Origin: Cupriavidus gilardii
GTDB lineage: Bacteria > Pseudomonadota > Gammaproteobacteria > Burkholderiales > Burkholderiaceae
Direction of reading: 5' to 3'
DNA length: 64,000 nucleotides
NCBI RefSeq assembly: GCF_013314895.1
Contig: NZ_JABTYE010000005.1
Location: 124,001 to 188,000 of the forward strand
The position numbers and the translations under genes are program-made. The notes below the pieces were generated by a model. The model saw only the letters and a program-made list of their open reading frames with translations. It searched no databases and was not told where the DNA came from. Of this stretch, positions 26,308 to 35,829 are shown piece by piece. Each line of letters starts with the position of its first letter. Positions within the stretch are counted from its first letter, which is position 1.

Positions 26308-26641
26308 ACGTCCTCCAAGTGGGTTGGGGAGCTGTCATGGTGCCAAGACGCGCGGGAACAAAGAAGCGGGCGGTGACGAGAACCTTGGATACCGGGTCGG
26401 AAATCGAAGGTTTGCGCTGCACGTCTTCGGGCTTCCTGCCTCGATGAGGCGCGGCAGTGACATGGCGCGGGCCGGACCACCGTTGCAGACGCAGTCGCAT
26501 CGACAAGGCTTCTCGGCAATCGCTTCTAACTACATGCCCAAACTTTGGGCACGGCTGCATGCGGGTTTCCGGGCGGGCTAGCGGTCTTAGTTAGAAGGCC
26601 GCCAATACCTGTACATTCATGCAGTAGTCGGCCAGCCAACA

Positions 26642-26887
26642 ATGCCAGCCACCTATTCCGCCAAGTCGATCTTCCTCGAGGTTGAGTTCTTCGGTGACGA
26701 CCGTGACGAGATCCTGCTGCAGTGCCAAGCCGTGACCGTCGAGCGCGGCGCCATCCTCGTGCGCGGCGCCGAGACGCACCACCTAAACGCCATCTTATGG
26801 ATCCCAGACGCGCTGTACTTCCAGGCCTACAACCACCACCGCTTTCCGGTTGGCCGGCCGATCGTGCTGGATCGGGATGTTGCCTAG
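26642..26887 (+). CDS. Hypothetical protein in the degraded patch (81 aa)
   Basis: An 81-residue beta-rich protein (SIFLEVEFFGDDRDEILLQC, VERGAILVRGAETHHLN) with no recognised domain and a weak ribosome site. It is followed 42 bp later by a 33-codon membrane peptide and then a broken adenine methylase, so it is probably part of a prophage or other mobile-element remnant. It could itself be a fragment. Confidence 0.45.
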   Translation: MPATYSAKSIFLEVEFFGDDRDEILLQCQAVTVERGAILVRGAETHHLNAILWIPDALYFQAYNHHRFPVGRPIVLDRDVA

Positions 26888-26929
26888 CGGACGATATTGA
26901 TCCTCACGAACAACGCCCCGATCACCGCG

Positions 26930-27031
26930 ATGCAGCCACCATGGTGGCTCTTCGTCGCACTGGGAGCCACGTGGTTAATCGGGATCGGATCAGTTGTCAG
27001 CTTCGTGATCGGCCTGCGGGGAATCGTTTAA
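26930..27031 (+). CDS. 33-aa single-pass membrane peptide
   Basis: Short frame from ATG 26930 to TAA 27029-27031. It encodes MQPPWWLFVALGATWL then IGIGSVVSFVIGLRGIV: one hydrophobic helix with a Trp-rich N-terminus and an Arg near the C-terminus. An in-frame TTG at 26897 would add 11 residues. Composition is clearly membrane-like, but evidence for expression is limited to that. It could be a phage-type small membrane protein. Confidence 0.4.
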   Translation: MQPPWWLFVALGATWLIGIGSVVSFVIGLRGIV

Positions 27032-27129
27032 ACCTCCAACGTTCTTGAGCCGTCATAGGTCTGTTCGCACTCTTGCCCTGCGATTCGGAGGCGTCAAGCA
27101 CGTCGGCAAGCGTTCCGATGGAATTGCCG

Positions 27130-27662
27130 GTTGCCGGGCTTGCGCCGGTATCAGAAGAAACGCTTACCAACATTCAGAGAGCTGCGCGGTTCTTCTACCT
27201 ACATCACCATGCCTTCGGCGGCAAAGTTGACCGCCAAACGTATGGCACGGCCACGACCGCGCTGATGATCAACCTCTGCCGGATTGAGGAGAACTTCTTC
27301 GCTGCGCATCTACGCCTCGCTGGCACCAACGTCGAAAACCTCCGTGGCGGGAATGCATGCGACGTTACGATCGGTCACACACGCTCTTCTATCTCGAGCC
27401 AGCATACTGGCGGACCGACGAGCATGGTGTGCCGTTCGCCTTCGACAACCACGTTGAAATGACCGAGATGATGCGGGCGGCTCAAGGGAAAGTCATGGTG
27501 CCCATCAACGACCATCCCGTCATTCGCGCAGCCTTCGCCGGCCACCATATGATGGGTCTCGACACCAAGTACAGCATGGCAAACGCCCAGGGACGTCCTC
27601 AGACGAGGCGTGAGCTGGTGATCATGAATTGGAAACAGGAAGACTCGGGACAGCTCTTTTGA
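27130..27662 (+). pseudogene. Remnant of a D12-class DNA adenine-N6 methyltransferase
   Basis: The C-terminal two thirds of a phage-type Dam methylase are recognisable in two frames: NIQRAARFFYLHHHAFGGKV and RIEENFFAAHLRLAGTNVEN up to about 27340, then ECMRRYDRSHTLFYLEPAYW onward to a normal end (RRELVIMNWKQEDSGQLF) at 27662. A single-base loss near 27342 separates the frames. The catalytic DPPY motif reads EPAY, and the N-terminal AdoMet-binding part is absent. Three independent lesions mean the gene is dead. It points to an old phage insertion beside tRNA-Pro. Confidence 0.85.
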
Positions 27663-27695
27663 GCGGTGCCCGCGGGCACACGCGGCATAGCTCAG

Positions 27696-28751
27696 TCAGC
27701 CGGCTACGACCGTGCCTAGCCACCAGCGAAGCTTGGCTCGTCGTTGTAGCTTCGAGAGCGAGTCGAGGCGTGTCGCGGAGCCAGGCTGTGTGCGAGCAAC
27801 GGTCGCGCCAATAGTCGAAACGAAGCGGCGGAGCGCCGCCTGTTCGTTGTGTGGTGAGTAACGTGCCCGTAGGGCTTCAATACCAGGGAGCAACTCGCCG
27901 ATGGCATCGGCGGGTGTTTCTCCCAGTTGATGCACTCTGGCGAGGACCCGACGCACGAAGGCTCCGATGTCCCCCGTGTCGACCGACTCGAAATTAGGAG
28001 CGCCCCAATACTCGCGCCCACCTCCGCCGTGATAGCCAATCACGTAGTTGCCACAGAGCGCCGCCTCGATCGGAGGCAAGCCAAGGCCCTCCAAGTCGGA
28101 GAAAGACATGAAGATGCGGGACGTCCGCAGCGTTTCCGCGACTTGCGTTTCGCTCATGCCATCGATCGCAACCGTGTCCCAGCCTGAGGGTAGGCGTTGC
28201 TTCAGGGCGAACAGAACCGCAGCGGCATGCCGACCGTTCTTGCGAGGCATATATGTGAGGACATTGCGCTTGCCATGACCGATTGAAAAGGTGTCCGCGT
28301 CGATCGAGCATTGCACGTTCACGATGCGATCAGCAAGCGTTGGGTAATGCAAGGCAAGGAGATCCGACGTGTCGGTCGAGATCGAGAGAATTGCTGCCGC
28401 GTTCTGGTATGCGAAACAGACGTCGGCGTCCGACGTGTGCCGACAACGCTCGTTCAAGTAGTACCCGTTCTGCACGAAGATCGAGTACGGCATACCGGCC
28501 TTAACTAGCATCCGGGCGAGCGAGGCCGCCTTGATTTCCGGCAGGACCAAGTGGTCTGTCGGACCGAGATCCGTCGCTGCGATGGTGGGTGCGGGCCGCC
28601 GCGCCCAACGATAAAGATAGCCCCGCCGCTCGTGAAGGATGGCAGCGGGAATTCCCATATCGTTAAGCGCGTTGCAATGGTCATAGATGACCTTTACACC
28701 GCCGGCGTGTGACCCTGGTTTAGGCGCCGTGGAGTAATAAACGACCCGCAT
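27696..28751 (-). CDS. Glycosyltransferase (GT4-like), probably acquired
   Basis: A 351-residue glycosyltransferase with a GT-B fold layout: N-terminal RVVYYSTAPKPGSHAGGVKV and a C-terminal donor-binding motif SFSDLEGLGLPPIEAALCGN followed by YVIGYHGGGGREYWG, typical of family 4-type enzymes (Glu-x7-Glu region). Donor and acceptor are unknown. The base composition is visibly lower in GC than the core genes, and there is no partner glycan gene, so I infer horizontal acquisition. The ribosome site (GGGTACAG) is weak. The C-terminal 30 residues are basic. Confidence 0.75.
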   Translation of the reverse strand: MRVVYYSTAPKPGSHAGGVKVIYDHCNALNDMGIPAAILHERRGYLYRWARRPAPTIAATDLGPTDHLVLPEIKAASLARMLVKAGMPYSIFVQNGYYLNERCRHTSDADVCFAYQNAAAILSISTDTSDLLALHYPTLADRIVNVQCSIDADTFSIGHGKRNVLTYMPRKNGRHAAAVLFALKQRLPSGWDTVAIDGMSETQVAETLRTSRIFMSFSDLEGLGLPPIEAALCGNYVIGYHGGGGREYWGAPNFESVDTGDIGAFVRRVLARVHQLGETPADAIGELLPGIEALRARYSPHNEQAALRRFVSTIGATVARTQPGSATRLDSLSKLQRRAKLRWWLGTVVAG

Positions 28752-28843
28752 TCTGTACCCGTGACGCAGTTATTGGTGACTTTCTTGGCGCATTATACGG
28801 GGTGCACGGTGGGCCAAGCGGTTGATTAAGCGCCCAGGGGAAA

Positions 28844-29322
28844 TTGATGGTGCCCCGCGCTATGTCCATGGCCTCCGCACATGTCGAGGCGTTGAATGCG
28901 ATCCCTATCGTCTTCTATGAGGGCAAGACTCAAAATCGGTCTCGGCCTCCGCCTTTAATCTCATCAACGACGAGTGGCGCAAGCTGTTGCACGACTTCAA
29001 CGTCGACGCCAGCAACTACACCGATGCCGAACACAGGGCATGGAAAAAGGAGCGTCGAAAGTTGGCGCCTGCGCTGCTAAAGCGCATGGGCGACTACTTG
29101 GGATACAGCTTCCCAGACCTGGATATTGAAACGCAGGTCTACTTTCCGGTCGCGCATGGCGATCTGCTGACCGAGCAGGCCATGATCCGGAAGGGCGTCG
29201 CCAGTGTGCTAGGCAGAGCGGGACTCCCAATTCAGGCGGTTGGCCTAGGTACCCCCCAACCGCAGGTGCCACAGCCCACACAACCGCAGGCGCAACACTC
29301 GCCCTCAAGCGACCAACCGTAG
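28844..29322 (+). pseudogene. Broken DUF6680-like gene
   Basis: Two frames together give a DUF6680-like protein: SAHVEALNAIPIVFYEGKT in the first, then SASAFNLINDEWRKLLHDF, LLKRMGDYLGYSF and VYFPVAHGDLLTEQAMIRKG in the second. A +1 shift lies near 28935-28945. The N-terminal membrane segment common in that family is missing. The C-terminal tail is Pro/Gln-rich. The gene is therefore truncated and frameshifted, consistent with decay of the accessory patch. Family assignment is from memory of the AHGD-EQ-IR motif. Confidence 0.65.
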
Positions 29323-29505
29323 GTCTGGTTGGCGCGCCGGAGAGTGTTAAGCAGGCCGGCGTCGGCGTACCAGTGGAATGCCATTCGTCGTGCAAAAGCG
29401 CGCCAATGGGCGCGCAACGTTACAACTGTCCGACTGCAGTGGCCGGCCGCTTGATATCGGATGCCATACAAGAAACTGCCTTTAGCGCCCCACTGTAGAT
29501 AAAGC

Positions 29506-29540
29506 AAAAGCCCGCGTAATCTTCCGATTACGCGGGCTTC
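29506..29540 (-). terminator. Terminator downstream of tRNA-Pro
   Basis: Stem AAGCCCGCGTAAT/ATTACGCGGGCTT, with a short U-run (CTTTTGC) on the minus strand, right after the tRNA 3' end. Confidence 0.85.
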
Positions 29541-29542
29541 AA

Positions 29543-29621
<79 letters not shown>

Positions 29622-29679
29622 AAAGCACAAGAGTATATCAGAAGCCCCACCGAAATGAATAGGCGGTGGAGCGCATTTT

Positions 29680-30123
29680 TTAGTCCTTGGCGGCGATCTG
29701 CTTGAGTTGCGCGAGCACGTGCTGTACCTGGATCAGTTCCGCGCGCAAGGCCCGAACGTCGACGGTCAGCACGGATGCGGAAGGCGATGTGCCGGCGCTC
29801 ACAGCCGGCACCGGTGCGGCTTCTTCGGGCATGGGCGGTTCGGCGTGATGCCGCCCTTCGTCGAGCCGGTTGCGTGCGCCGTTGATGGTGAAGCCCTGCT
29901 CGTACAGCAGTTCGCGGATGCGGCGGATCAGCAGCACTTCGTGGTGCTGGTAGTAGCGCCGGTTGCCGCGCCGCTTGACGGGCTTGAGTTGCGTGAACTC
30001 CTGCTCCCAATAGCGCAGCACGTGCGGCTTGACGGCGCACAGTTCGCTCACTTCACCGATGGTGAAATAGCGCTTGGCGGGAATGGGCGGCAACGTGATG
30101 CGCTCGCTCGATTTATCCGACAT
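29680..30123 (-). CDS. MerR-family transcriptional regulator
   Basis: A 147-residue MerR-type regulator with N-terminal winged HTH YFTIGEVSELCAVKPHVLRY followed by WEQEF and RRGNRRYYQHHEVLLIRRIR, and a C-terminal Ala/Pro linker plus coiled coil (RALRAELIQVQHVLAQLKQI). No metal-binding cysteines are seen at the C-terminus. This gene regularly follows ihfA in betaproteobacteria and in gammaproteobacterial relatives; its target is not established. It lies 137 bp after ihfA on the same strand. Confidence 0.9.
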   Translation of the reverse strand: MSDKSSERITLPPIPAKRYFTIGEVSELCAVKPHVLRYWEQEFTQLKPVKRRGNRRYYQHHEVLLIRRIRELLYEQGFTINGARNRLDEGRHHAEPPMPEEAAPVPAVSAGTSPSASVLTVDVRALRAELIQVQHVLAQLKQIAAKD

Positions 30124-30260
30124 GCAATGGACGGACGGGTTTCAGGCCGCGCCGGCGGTGGTTGGAATGGGATGGCGCGCCGACCTGGCGCGCAGCAGCA
30201 GCATACAGATTGACCGCGGGAGCGGCAATGGACCGTGCGGCTGTGGGCTGTCAGTGAGAG

Positions 30261-30677
30261 TCAGTCGCTGGACGCCAGTCCGGCGCGTTCCTCCACCAGG
30301 CTCTTGAGCTTCTGGCTGGCGTGGAAGGTCACCACGCGGCGGGCGGTGATCGGAATGATTTCGCCGGTCTTGGGATTGCGGCCCGGGCGTTGCGGCTTGT
30401 CGCGCAACTGGAAGTTGCCGAAGCCGGACAGCTTGACGCTGTCGCCCTGCTCCAACGCTTCGCGGATCACGTCGAAGAAGGCTTCGACCATGTCCTTCGA
30501 TTCACGCTTGTTGAGACCGACCTGGTCGAACAGCATCTCGGCAAGTTCGGCCTTGGTCAGGGTGGGCACCTCGGCGACGCGCGGTTCGGGCGTTTCGTCC
30601 GCCTGCGTAGCCGCGTGCCGGTCGTCAGCTTCGCCCAATGCTGCTGCGGTCATCAGAGTCGCGTGTTGGTCGTTCAT
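30261..30677 (-). CDS. ihfA: Integration host factor subunit alpha
   Basis: IHF alpha forms a heterodimer with IHF beta, bends DNA sharply and acts in recombination, replication and transcription. The 138-residue frame contains the HU/IHF core from [20 protein letters not shown] to [17 protein letters not shown], including the DNA-inserting arm around [18 protein letters not shown]. About 38 residues (Ala/Glu/Asp-rich) precede the core; such extensions occur in Burkholderiales IhfA, though a later start is possible. It follows pheT by 61 bp, as in E. coli. Confidence 0.95.
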   Translation of the reverse strand: MNDQHATLMTAAALGEADDRHAATQADETPEPRVAEVPTLTKAELAEMLFDQVGLNKRESKDMVEAFFDVIREALEQGDSVKLSGFGNFQLRDKPQRPGRNPKTGEIIPITARRVVTFHASQKLKSLVEERAGLASSD

Positions 30678-30738
30678 CTCGTCAGTCTGCCGCCCGGATG
30701 CGGGTGCCCGGGCGGCCCATTCAGGGTTCGGGCTGTGG

Positions 30739-33186
30739 CTAGCCGCGCAGCCGGGCGCCGAAGGCGGCGGTGGCGGCTTCGACCATGCAGCGCACGGCGC
30801 TGTCGACGGTCTCGTCCTGGAGGGTCGCCCCAGTATCTTGCAAGGTCAAGCGGAAGGCAAGGCTTTTCTCGTCCGCGCCGATGGCCGCCGAAGCGGCTTT
30901 CGGGCGGAATTCGTCGAACAGCACCAGGCTCTGCAAATAGCGGCCGAAGCCCTGCTTGTCGAGCGCCGCGCGCATGGCGTCGATCATGTCCTGCACGCGC
31001 ACGGTCTGCTTGACCACCAGCGCGAGGTCGCGCATCGCTGCCGGGAATTTCGAAATCTCCGCATAGCTCGGCAGACCGATATCGCGCACGGCGTCCAGGT
31101 CCAGTTCGAACAGCACCGGCGCATGGCTCAGCTCATACGCCTGCAGCCACTGCGGATGCAATTCGCCGATGACGCCGATCGGCTTGCCTTCCAGCAGCAC
31201 AGTGGCGGCACGGCCCGGATGCAGCGCGGGATGCGAGACCGGTTCGAAGCGCGCCTGACGCGGCTGCAGCAGTGCCTCGACATCGCCCTTGATGTCGAAG
31301 AAGTCGACCGGCCGCGTCGGCACGCCCCATTGCTCTTCGAAGGCCGGGCCGTAGGCGATGCCGGCCACGCGCATCGGCTGATCGTAACCTGCCACCGTCA
31401 GGCCGCCGTCGGCGGTCTCGGCATTGCGCAGGAACACGCGGCCGACCTCGAACAGGCGCACGCGCGCGGCCTTGCGGTTCAGGTTGTAGCGCACCTTGTC
31501 GAGCAGCCCGCCAATCAGCGTCGAGCGCATCACGGCCAGCTGGCTGGCGATCGGGTTCAGCAGGCGGATCGGGTTGTCGTTGGCGGCGAAATCGCGCTCC
31601 CACTTCTCCTCGACGAAGGCGAAGTTGATCACCTCCTGATAGTCGCGGGCGGCGACGGCGTGACGCACCGCATGCGTGGAACGACGTGCCTCGCCGGTCG
31701 GGCGCATCTCGCTCTCGGCGACCGGCGGCCGGGCCGGAATACGCTCGAAGCCGTAGATACGCGCGACTTCCTCGATCAGGTCTTCTTCGATTTCCAGGTC
31801 GAAGCGATAGCTCGGCGGCGTGACCTCGAACACCGTGCCATCGGCGCCCTCGCTCTGCGAGAACGGCAGGCCCAGCCGCCGGAACACATCGGCGATCTCG
31901 GCCGTGTTCAGCGCGATGCCCAGCACACGCTCCGCGCGTGCGACGCGCAGCCGCACGGGCGGCCGCTGCGGCAGGTTGACGATCTGGTCGTCGACCGGAC
32001 CGGCCTGGCCGCCGCAGATCTGCAGGATCAGCGCGGTGATGCGCTCGATATGCTCGACGGTCGTCGCATAGTCGACGCCGCGCTCGAAGCGATGCGCGGC
32101 ATCGGTCGAGAAGTTGTAGCGGCGCGCGCGGCCCTGGATCGCCTGCGGCCACCAGAACGCGGCCTCCAGGTAGATATTGGTCGTGTCCAGCGTCACGGCG
32201 GTGCTGTCGCCGCCCATGATGCCGGCCAGGCTCTCGATTTCCTTGTCGTCTGCGATCACGCCGACGGTCTCGTCGACCTCGACGGTATTGCCGTTCAGCA
32301 GCTTGATCTGTTCGCCCTTGCGGCCCCAACGCACATCGAGCCCGCCGTGGATCTTGTCGAGATCGAACACATGCGAAGGACGGCCCAGTTCGAGCATCAC
32401 GTAGTTGGAGATGTCGACCAGCGCCGAGATGCTGCGCTGGCCGGCGCGCTCGAGCCGCTGCACCATCCACGCCGGCGTCGCGGCGCGGGCATTGACACCG
32501 CGGATCACGCGGCCGCTGAAGCGGCCGCACAGATCGGGCGCGGAAATCTTCACCGGCAGGCGGTCGTCGATCGTGACCGCCACGGGCTCCATCGCGGGCA
32601 GCGTCAGCGGAGCCCCGGTCAGCGCGGCGACTTCGCGCGCGACACCGTGGATCGACAGGCAATCGGCCTTGTTCGGCGTGAGCTTGATGACGAAGACCTG
32701 ATCGTCCAGGTCCAGGTAGCGGCGGATGTTCTCGCCGACCGGCGCATCGTCGGGCAGGATCATCAGCCCTTCATGGTCTTCGGACAGCTTCAGTTCGCGC
32801 GCCGAGCACAGCATGCCGTAGCTGTCGACGCCGCGCAGCTTGCCGACCTTGATCTCGAACGGCTTGCCGCCGGCTTCGGTCGGCGGCAGCACCGCACCCA
32901 CCAGCGCGCACGGCACCAGGATGCCGGGCTTGACGTTGGGCGCGCCGCAGACGATCTGCAGCGTCTCGCCGGTGCCGGCATCGACCTGGCAGACGTTGAG
33001 GCGATCGGCGTTCGGATGGCGCTCGGTGGCCAGCACGCGCGCGACCACGATCTTGTCGAACGGCGGCGCGACCGGCCCGACCTCCTCGACTTCCAGCCCG
33101 GCCATGGTCAGGCGGTGCGAAAGCGCATCGGTGGTCAGATTGTCGGGATTGACGAAGGTACGAAGCCAGGATTCCGAGAATTGCAT
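30739..33186 (-). CDS. pheT: Phenylalanyl-tRNA synthetase beta subunit
   Basis: Beta subunit of the alpha2-beta2 enzyme charging tRNA-Phe; it carries the editing and tRNA-binding domains. The 815-residue product has the N-terminal [17 protein letters not shown], an EMAP-II-like tRNA-binding domain (about 40-150, [20 protein letters not shown]), the B3/B4 editing region, the B5 domain, a catalytic-like core ([20 protein letters not shown]) and a C-terminal anticodon-binding FDX-ACB domain ([20 protein letters not shown]). It lies 121 bp after pheS. Confidence 0.97.
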   Translation of the reverse strand: MQFSESWLRTFVNPDNLTTDALSHRLTMAGLEVEEVGPVAPPFDKIVVARVLATERHPNADRLNVCQVDAGTGETLQIVCGAPNVKPGILVPCALVGAVLPPTEAGGKPFEIKVGKLRGVDSYGMLCSARELKLSEDHEGLMILPDDAPVGENIRRYLDLDDQVFVIKLTPNKADCLSIHGVAREVAALTGAPLTLPAMEPVAVTIDDRLPVKISAPDLCGRFSGRVIRGVNARAATPAWMVQRLERAGQRSISALVDISNYVMLELGRPSHVFDLDKIHGGLDVRWGRKGEQIKLLNGNTVEVDETVGVIADDKEIESLAGIMGGDSTAVTLDTTNIYLEAAFWWPQAIQGRARRYNFSTDAAHRFERGVDYATTVEHIERITALILQICGGQAGPVDDQIVNLPQRPPVRLRVARAERVLGIALNTAEIADVFRRLGLPFSQSEGADGTVFEVTPPSYRFDLEIEEDLIEEVARIYGFERIPARPPVAESEMRPTGEARRSTHAVRHAVAARDYQEVINFAFVEEKWERDFAANDNPIRLLNPIASQLAVMRSTLIGGLLDKVRYNLNRKAARVRLFEVGRVFLRNAETADGGLTVAGYDQPMRVAGIAYGPAFEEQWGVPTRPVDFFDIKGDVEALLQPRQARFEPVSHPALHPGRAATVLLEGKPIGVIGELHPQWLQAYELSHAPVLFELDLDAVRDIGLPSYAEISKFPAAMRDLALVVKQTVRVQDMIDAMRAALDKQGFGRYLQSLVLFDEFRPKAASAAIGADEKSLAFRLTLQDTGATLQDETVDSAVRCMVEAATAAFGARLRG

Positions 33187-33307
33187 GGCGCTACTGATCC
33201 GGTGGGTATGCTGTGGGCGGCGGCATGGCGCCGCCAGGGTTCGACGATGACGCTACGGCCGTTCGGGGATGCGGGCAAGGCGCGGCAAACACACGCGCCT
33301 GCCGTCC

Positions 33308-34351
33308 TCACGCAAACTGGCGCAGGAAACGCACGTCGCCTTCGAAGAACAGGCGCAGGTCATTGATGCCATAGCGCAGCATCGTCAGCCGTTCCAGCCC
33401 GGAGCCGAACGCGAAGCCGATATAGCGCTCGGGGTCCAGCCCCATGTTGCGCAGCACGTTCGGGTGCACCTGGCCCGAACCGGAGATTTCCAGCCAGCGG
33501 CCCGCATTCTTGCCTTCCTCGAAAGCCATGTCGATCTCGGCCGACGGCTCGGTGAAGGGGAAGTACGACGGACGGAAGCGCACCTGGATATCGTCGCGCT
33601 CGAAGAACTTGCGCAGGAAATCGGTATAGACGCCCTTCAGGTCAGCAAAGCTGACGTTCTCGCCGATCCACAGGCCCTCGACCTGGTTGAACATCGGCGA
33701 ATGGGTCGCGTCGCTGTCGACGCGATAGGTACGGCCGGGGCAGATCACCTTGATCGGCGGCATCGCCTTGCCGCGGTACTTCTCGACGTGCATGCGCGCA
33801 TAGCGGACCTGCATCGGGCTGGTATGCGTGCGCAACAGCAGCAGCTTGCCGTCGCTGTCGCGGCCGTCGACGTAGAACGTGTCCTGCATCGAACGCGCCG
33901 GGTGGTTGTCCGGGTTGTTCAACGCGGTGAAATTCATCCAGTCGGTCTCGATCTCGGGACCGTCGGCGACATCGAAGCCGATCGAGCCGAAGATCTGCTC
34001 GACGCGCTCCCAGGTGCGCATCACCGGATGCAGGCTGCCGCGCGCGACCGCGCGTCCGGGCAGCGTGACATCGATCGCCTCGGCCGCCAGCCGGGCGTTC
34101 ATCAGCGCGTCGGCCAGCGCCTGGCGGCGCGCCTGCAGCGCGGCCTCGACCTGCTGCTTGGCCTGGTTGATGCGGGCGCCCTGCTCCTTGCGGGCTTCCG
34201 GGTCCAGTTTGCCGAGGCCCTTGAGCAGCTCGGTCAGCGCGCCGGTCTTGCCGAGAAAGCGTGCTTTCTCGTTTTCCAGCGTGGCGTTGTCGTTGGCGGC
34301 GGCGAAGGCGGCCTGCGCGTCGGCGACGATTTGGTCCGGATCCAGTGACAT
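33308..34351 (-). CDS. pheS: Phenylalanyl-tRNA synthetase alpha subunit
   Basis: Catalytic subunit of PheRS, class II. The 347-residue protein has an N-terminal coiled coil (about 1-90) and class II motifs: motif 2 around [19 protein letters not shown] and motif 3 in [20 protein letters not shown], plus [17 protein letters not shown]. The start at 34351 gives the typical [16 protein letters not shown]; an upstream in-frame ATG would add 20 unrelated residues. The rplT-pheS gap contains a terminator-like hairpin. Confidence 0.96.
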   Translation of the reverse strand: MSLDPDQIVADAQAAFAAANDNATLENEKARFLGKTGALTELLKGLGKLDPEARKEQGARINQAKQQVEAALQARRQALADALMNARLAAEAIDVTLPGRAVARGSLHPVMRTWERVEQIFGSIGFDVADGPEIETDWMNFTALNNPDNHPARSMQDTFYVDGRDSDGKLLLLRTHTSPMQVRYARMHVEKYRGKAMPPIKVICPGRTYRVDSDATHSPMFNQVEGLWIGENVSFADLKGVYTDFLRKFFERDDIQVRFRPSYFPFTEPSAEIDMAFEEGKNAGRWLEISGSGQVHPNVLRNMGLDPERYIGFAFGSGLERLTMLRYGINDLRLFFEGDVRFLRQFA

Positions 34352-34409
34352 GGCGGTGGTCGGCGATGAGTGGTGTATGGCTCCCGGCCCTGCACGCGGC
34401 AGGACCGGC

Positions 34410-34443
34410 AAAAAAAAACGGGACTCGATTCGGAGCCCCGTTT
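34410..34443 (-). promoter_or_regulatory. Terminator/attenuator-like hairpin before pheS
   Basis: On the minus strand, ACGGGGCTC pairs with GAGTCCCGT (one bulge each side) around CGAATC, followed by nine U residues. It lies in the 171-bp rplT-pheS gap. No Phe-rich leader peptide is evident, so classical attenuation as in E. coli pheST is not supported; partial termination is a simpler reading. Confidence 0.6.
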
Positions 34444-34522
34444 CGGCGGCCCCTTGGCGGAGGCCGCTTTCGACCTTGCGGTCGGTGCATGCGCCCGGTC
34501 GCTTGCGCGACCGGAACCGGCA

Positions 34523-34879
34523 TCAGGCAACGGCGGCTTTCACCTGGTTGACGATGGCGGCAAAGGCAGGCTTGTCGTGAATCGCCATGTCCGACAGCAC
34601 CTTGCGGTCCAGCTCAATCGAGGCCTTCTTCAGACCGTTCATGAACACGCTGTAGGTCATGCCATGCTCACGCGTCGCCGCGTTGATACGTGCAATCCAG
34701 AGGGCGCGGAACACGCGCTTCTTGTTGCGACGATCGCGGTATGCGTACTGGCCAGCACGCATGACCGCCTGCTTGGCGATGCGATAGACATTATTGCGAC
34801 GGCCGCGGTAACCCTTGGCAGCGTCGATGACTTTCTTGTGGCGGGCCCGTGCGGTGACCCCACGTTTGACTCGAGGCAT
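34523..34879 (-). CDS. rplT: 50S ribosomal protein L20
   Basis: The 118-residue L20 (bL20), an early 23S rRNA-binding assembly protein: [39 protein letters not shown] and [20 protein letters not shown]. Length is standard. It follows rpmI by 28 bp. In E. coli L20 represses the rpmI-rplT message; I did not identify the corresponding RNA fold here. Confidence 0.98.
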   Translation of the reverse strand: MPRVKRGVTARARHKKVIDAAKGYRGRRNNVYRIAKQAVMRAGQYAYRDRRNKKRVFRALWIARINAATREHGMTYSVFMNGLKKASIELDRKVLSDMAIHDKPAFAAIVNQVKAAVA

Positions 34880-34907
34880 GAAACTCTCCTTTCGTTTTCG
34901 TCAGGGG

Positions 34908-35105
34908 TTAGGCGTAGGGCATCATCGCGCGAACGGACTTCAGGTTCGTCTCATGGACGTCCTGAGTGCCACGCAGTTGACGCTTGTTCTTGGTGGTCTT
35001 CTTCGTCAGGATGTGACGCTTGAAGGCCTGGCCACGCTTGAACGAACCGTTCGGACGCGCAGTAAAGCGCTTGGAGGCGCTTTTCTTGGTCTTCATCTTC
35101 GGCAT
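34908..35105 (-). CDS. rpmI: 50S ribosomal protein L35
   Basis: A 65-residue L35 (bL35): [20 protein letters not shown] and [20 protein letters not shown]. Start at 35105 gives the conserved N-terminus. It lies between infC (161 bp upstream) and rplT in the conserved cluster. Confidence 0.97.
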   Translation of the reverse strand: MPKMKTKKSASKRFTARPNGSFKRGQAFKRHILTKKTTKNKRQLRGTQDVHETNLKSVRAMMPYA

Positions 35106-35266
35106 GAAAAACTCCAGCTCTATGACATGCATGCAGGTGGACGGCTGACGCCGACGCTTGCAAGACCCGCATCCACTTGTTTTGCACGGCGCCGCGAGCG
35201 GCCCGCGCTGTGTTCGCGCGTCGTCCGGGCACCCATCGGGGCCCCGCACGCCACGCAAAACCAGGC

Positions 35267-35788
35267 TTACTTTTTCTTCTTGGGCGCCAGCACCATGACC
35301 ATCTGGCGGCCCTCCATCTTCGGCATCTGCTCGACCTGGCCGAACTCCTCCAGATCGCTCTTGAGCCGCTCGAGCATGCGCGCGCCGATCTCCTGGTGGG
35401 CCATCTCGCGACCACGGAAACGCAGCGTGATCTTGGTCTTGTCGCCCTCTTCCAGGAATCGCTTCAGATTGCGCAGCTTGACGTTGTAGTCGCCATCATC
35501 CGTGCCAGGGCGGAATTTGACTTCCTTGACCTGGATGATCTTCTGCTTCAGCTTGGCCTCGTGGGCGCGCTTGGCTTCCTCGTACTTGAACTTGCCGTAG
35601 TCCATGATGCGAACCACGGGAGGAACCGCGTTGGGCGCGATTTCCACCAGATCCAAGTCCTTCTCTTCGGCCAGGCGCAATGCGTCCATGAATTTGACGA
35701 TGCCCAGCTGCTCGTTATCAACCCCTACCAGCCGCACTTCAGATGCGCTGATCTCGCGGTTGATGCGATGACCTTTGTCCGTAGCGAT
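35267..35788 (-). CDS. infC: Translation initiation factor IF-3 with an AUC start codon
   Basis: IF-3 (173 residues) binds the 30S subunit, prevents premature 50S joining and proofreads start codons. Core motifs are [37 protein letters not shown] and [20 protein letters not shown]. The canonical-looking GTG at 35737 would remove the conserved N-terminal [20 protein letters not shown]. Extending upstream gives [13 protein letters not shown] beginning at ATC (35788-35786), seven bases after GAGGTAA. IF-3 genes are known to use rare AUU/AUC-type starts to autoregulate, so I take ATC as the start. Confidence 0.93.
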   Translation of the reverse strand: MATDKGHRINREISASEVRLVGVDNEQLGIVKFMDALRLAEEKDLDLVEIAPNAVPPVVRIMDYGKFKYEEAKRAHEAKLKQKIIQVKEVKFRPGTDDGDYNVKLRNLKRFLEEGDKTKITLRFRGREMAHQEIGARMLERLKSDLEEFGQVEQMPKMEGRQMVMVLAPKKKK

Positions 35789-35829
35789 GTTCCGTTACCT
35801 CAAGAAGAAAAAAACAAGCCGTGCTCCCA

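Noticed and set aside
28987..29322. Intact small gene for a 111-aa protein
   Set aside because: The upstream part of the same family lies in another frame, so this is the tail of a frameshifted gene.
30235..33366. 1043-codon plus-strand frame opposite ihfA/pheT
   Set aside because: Shadow of pheT and ihfA with no recognisable protein features.
35267..35737. infC starting at GTG 35737
   Set aside because: It would remove the conserved IF-3 N-terminus, which is encoded immediately upstream behind a good Shine-Dalgarno.
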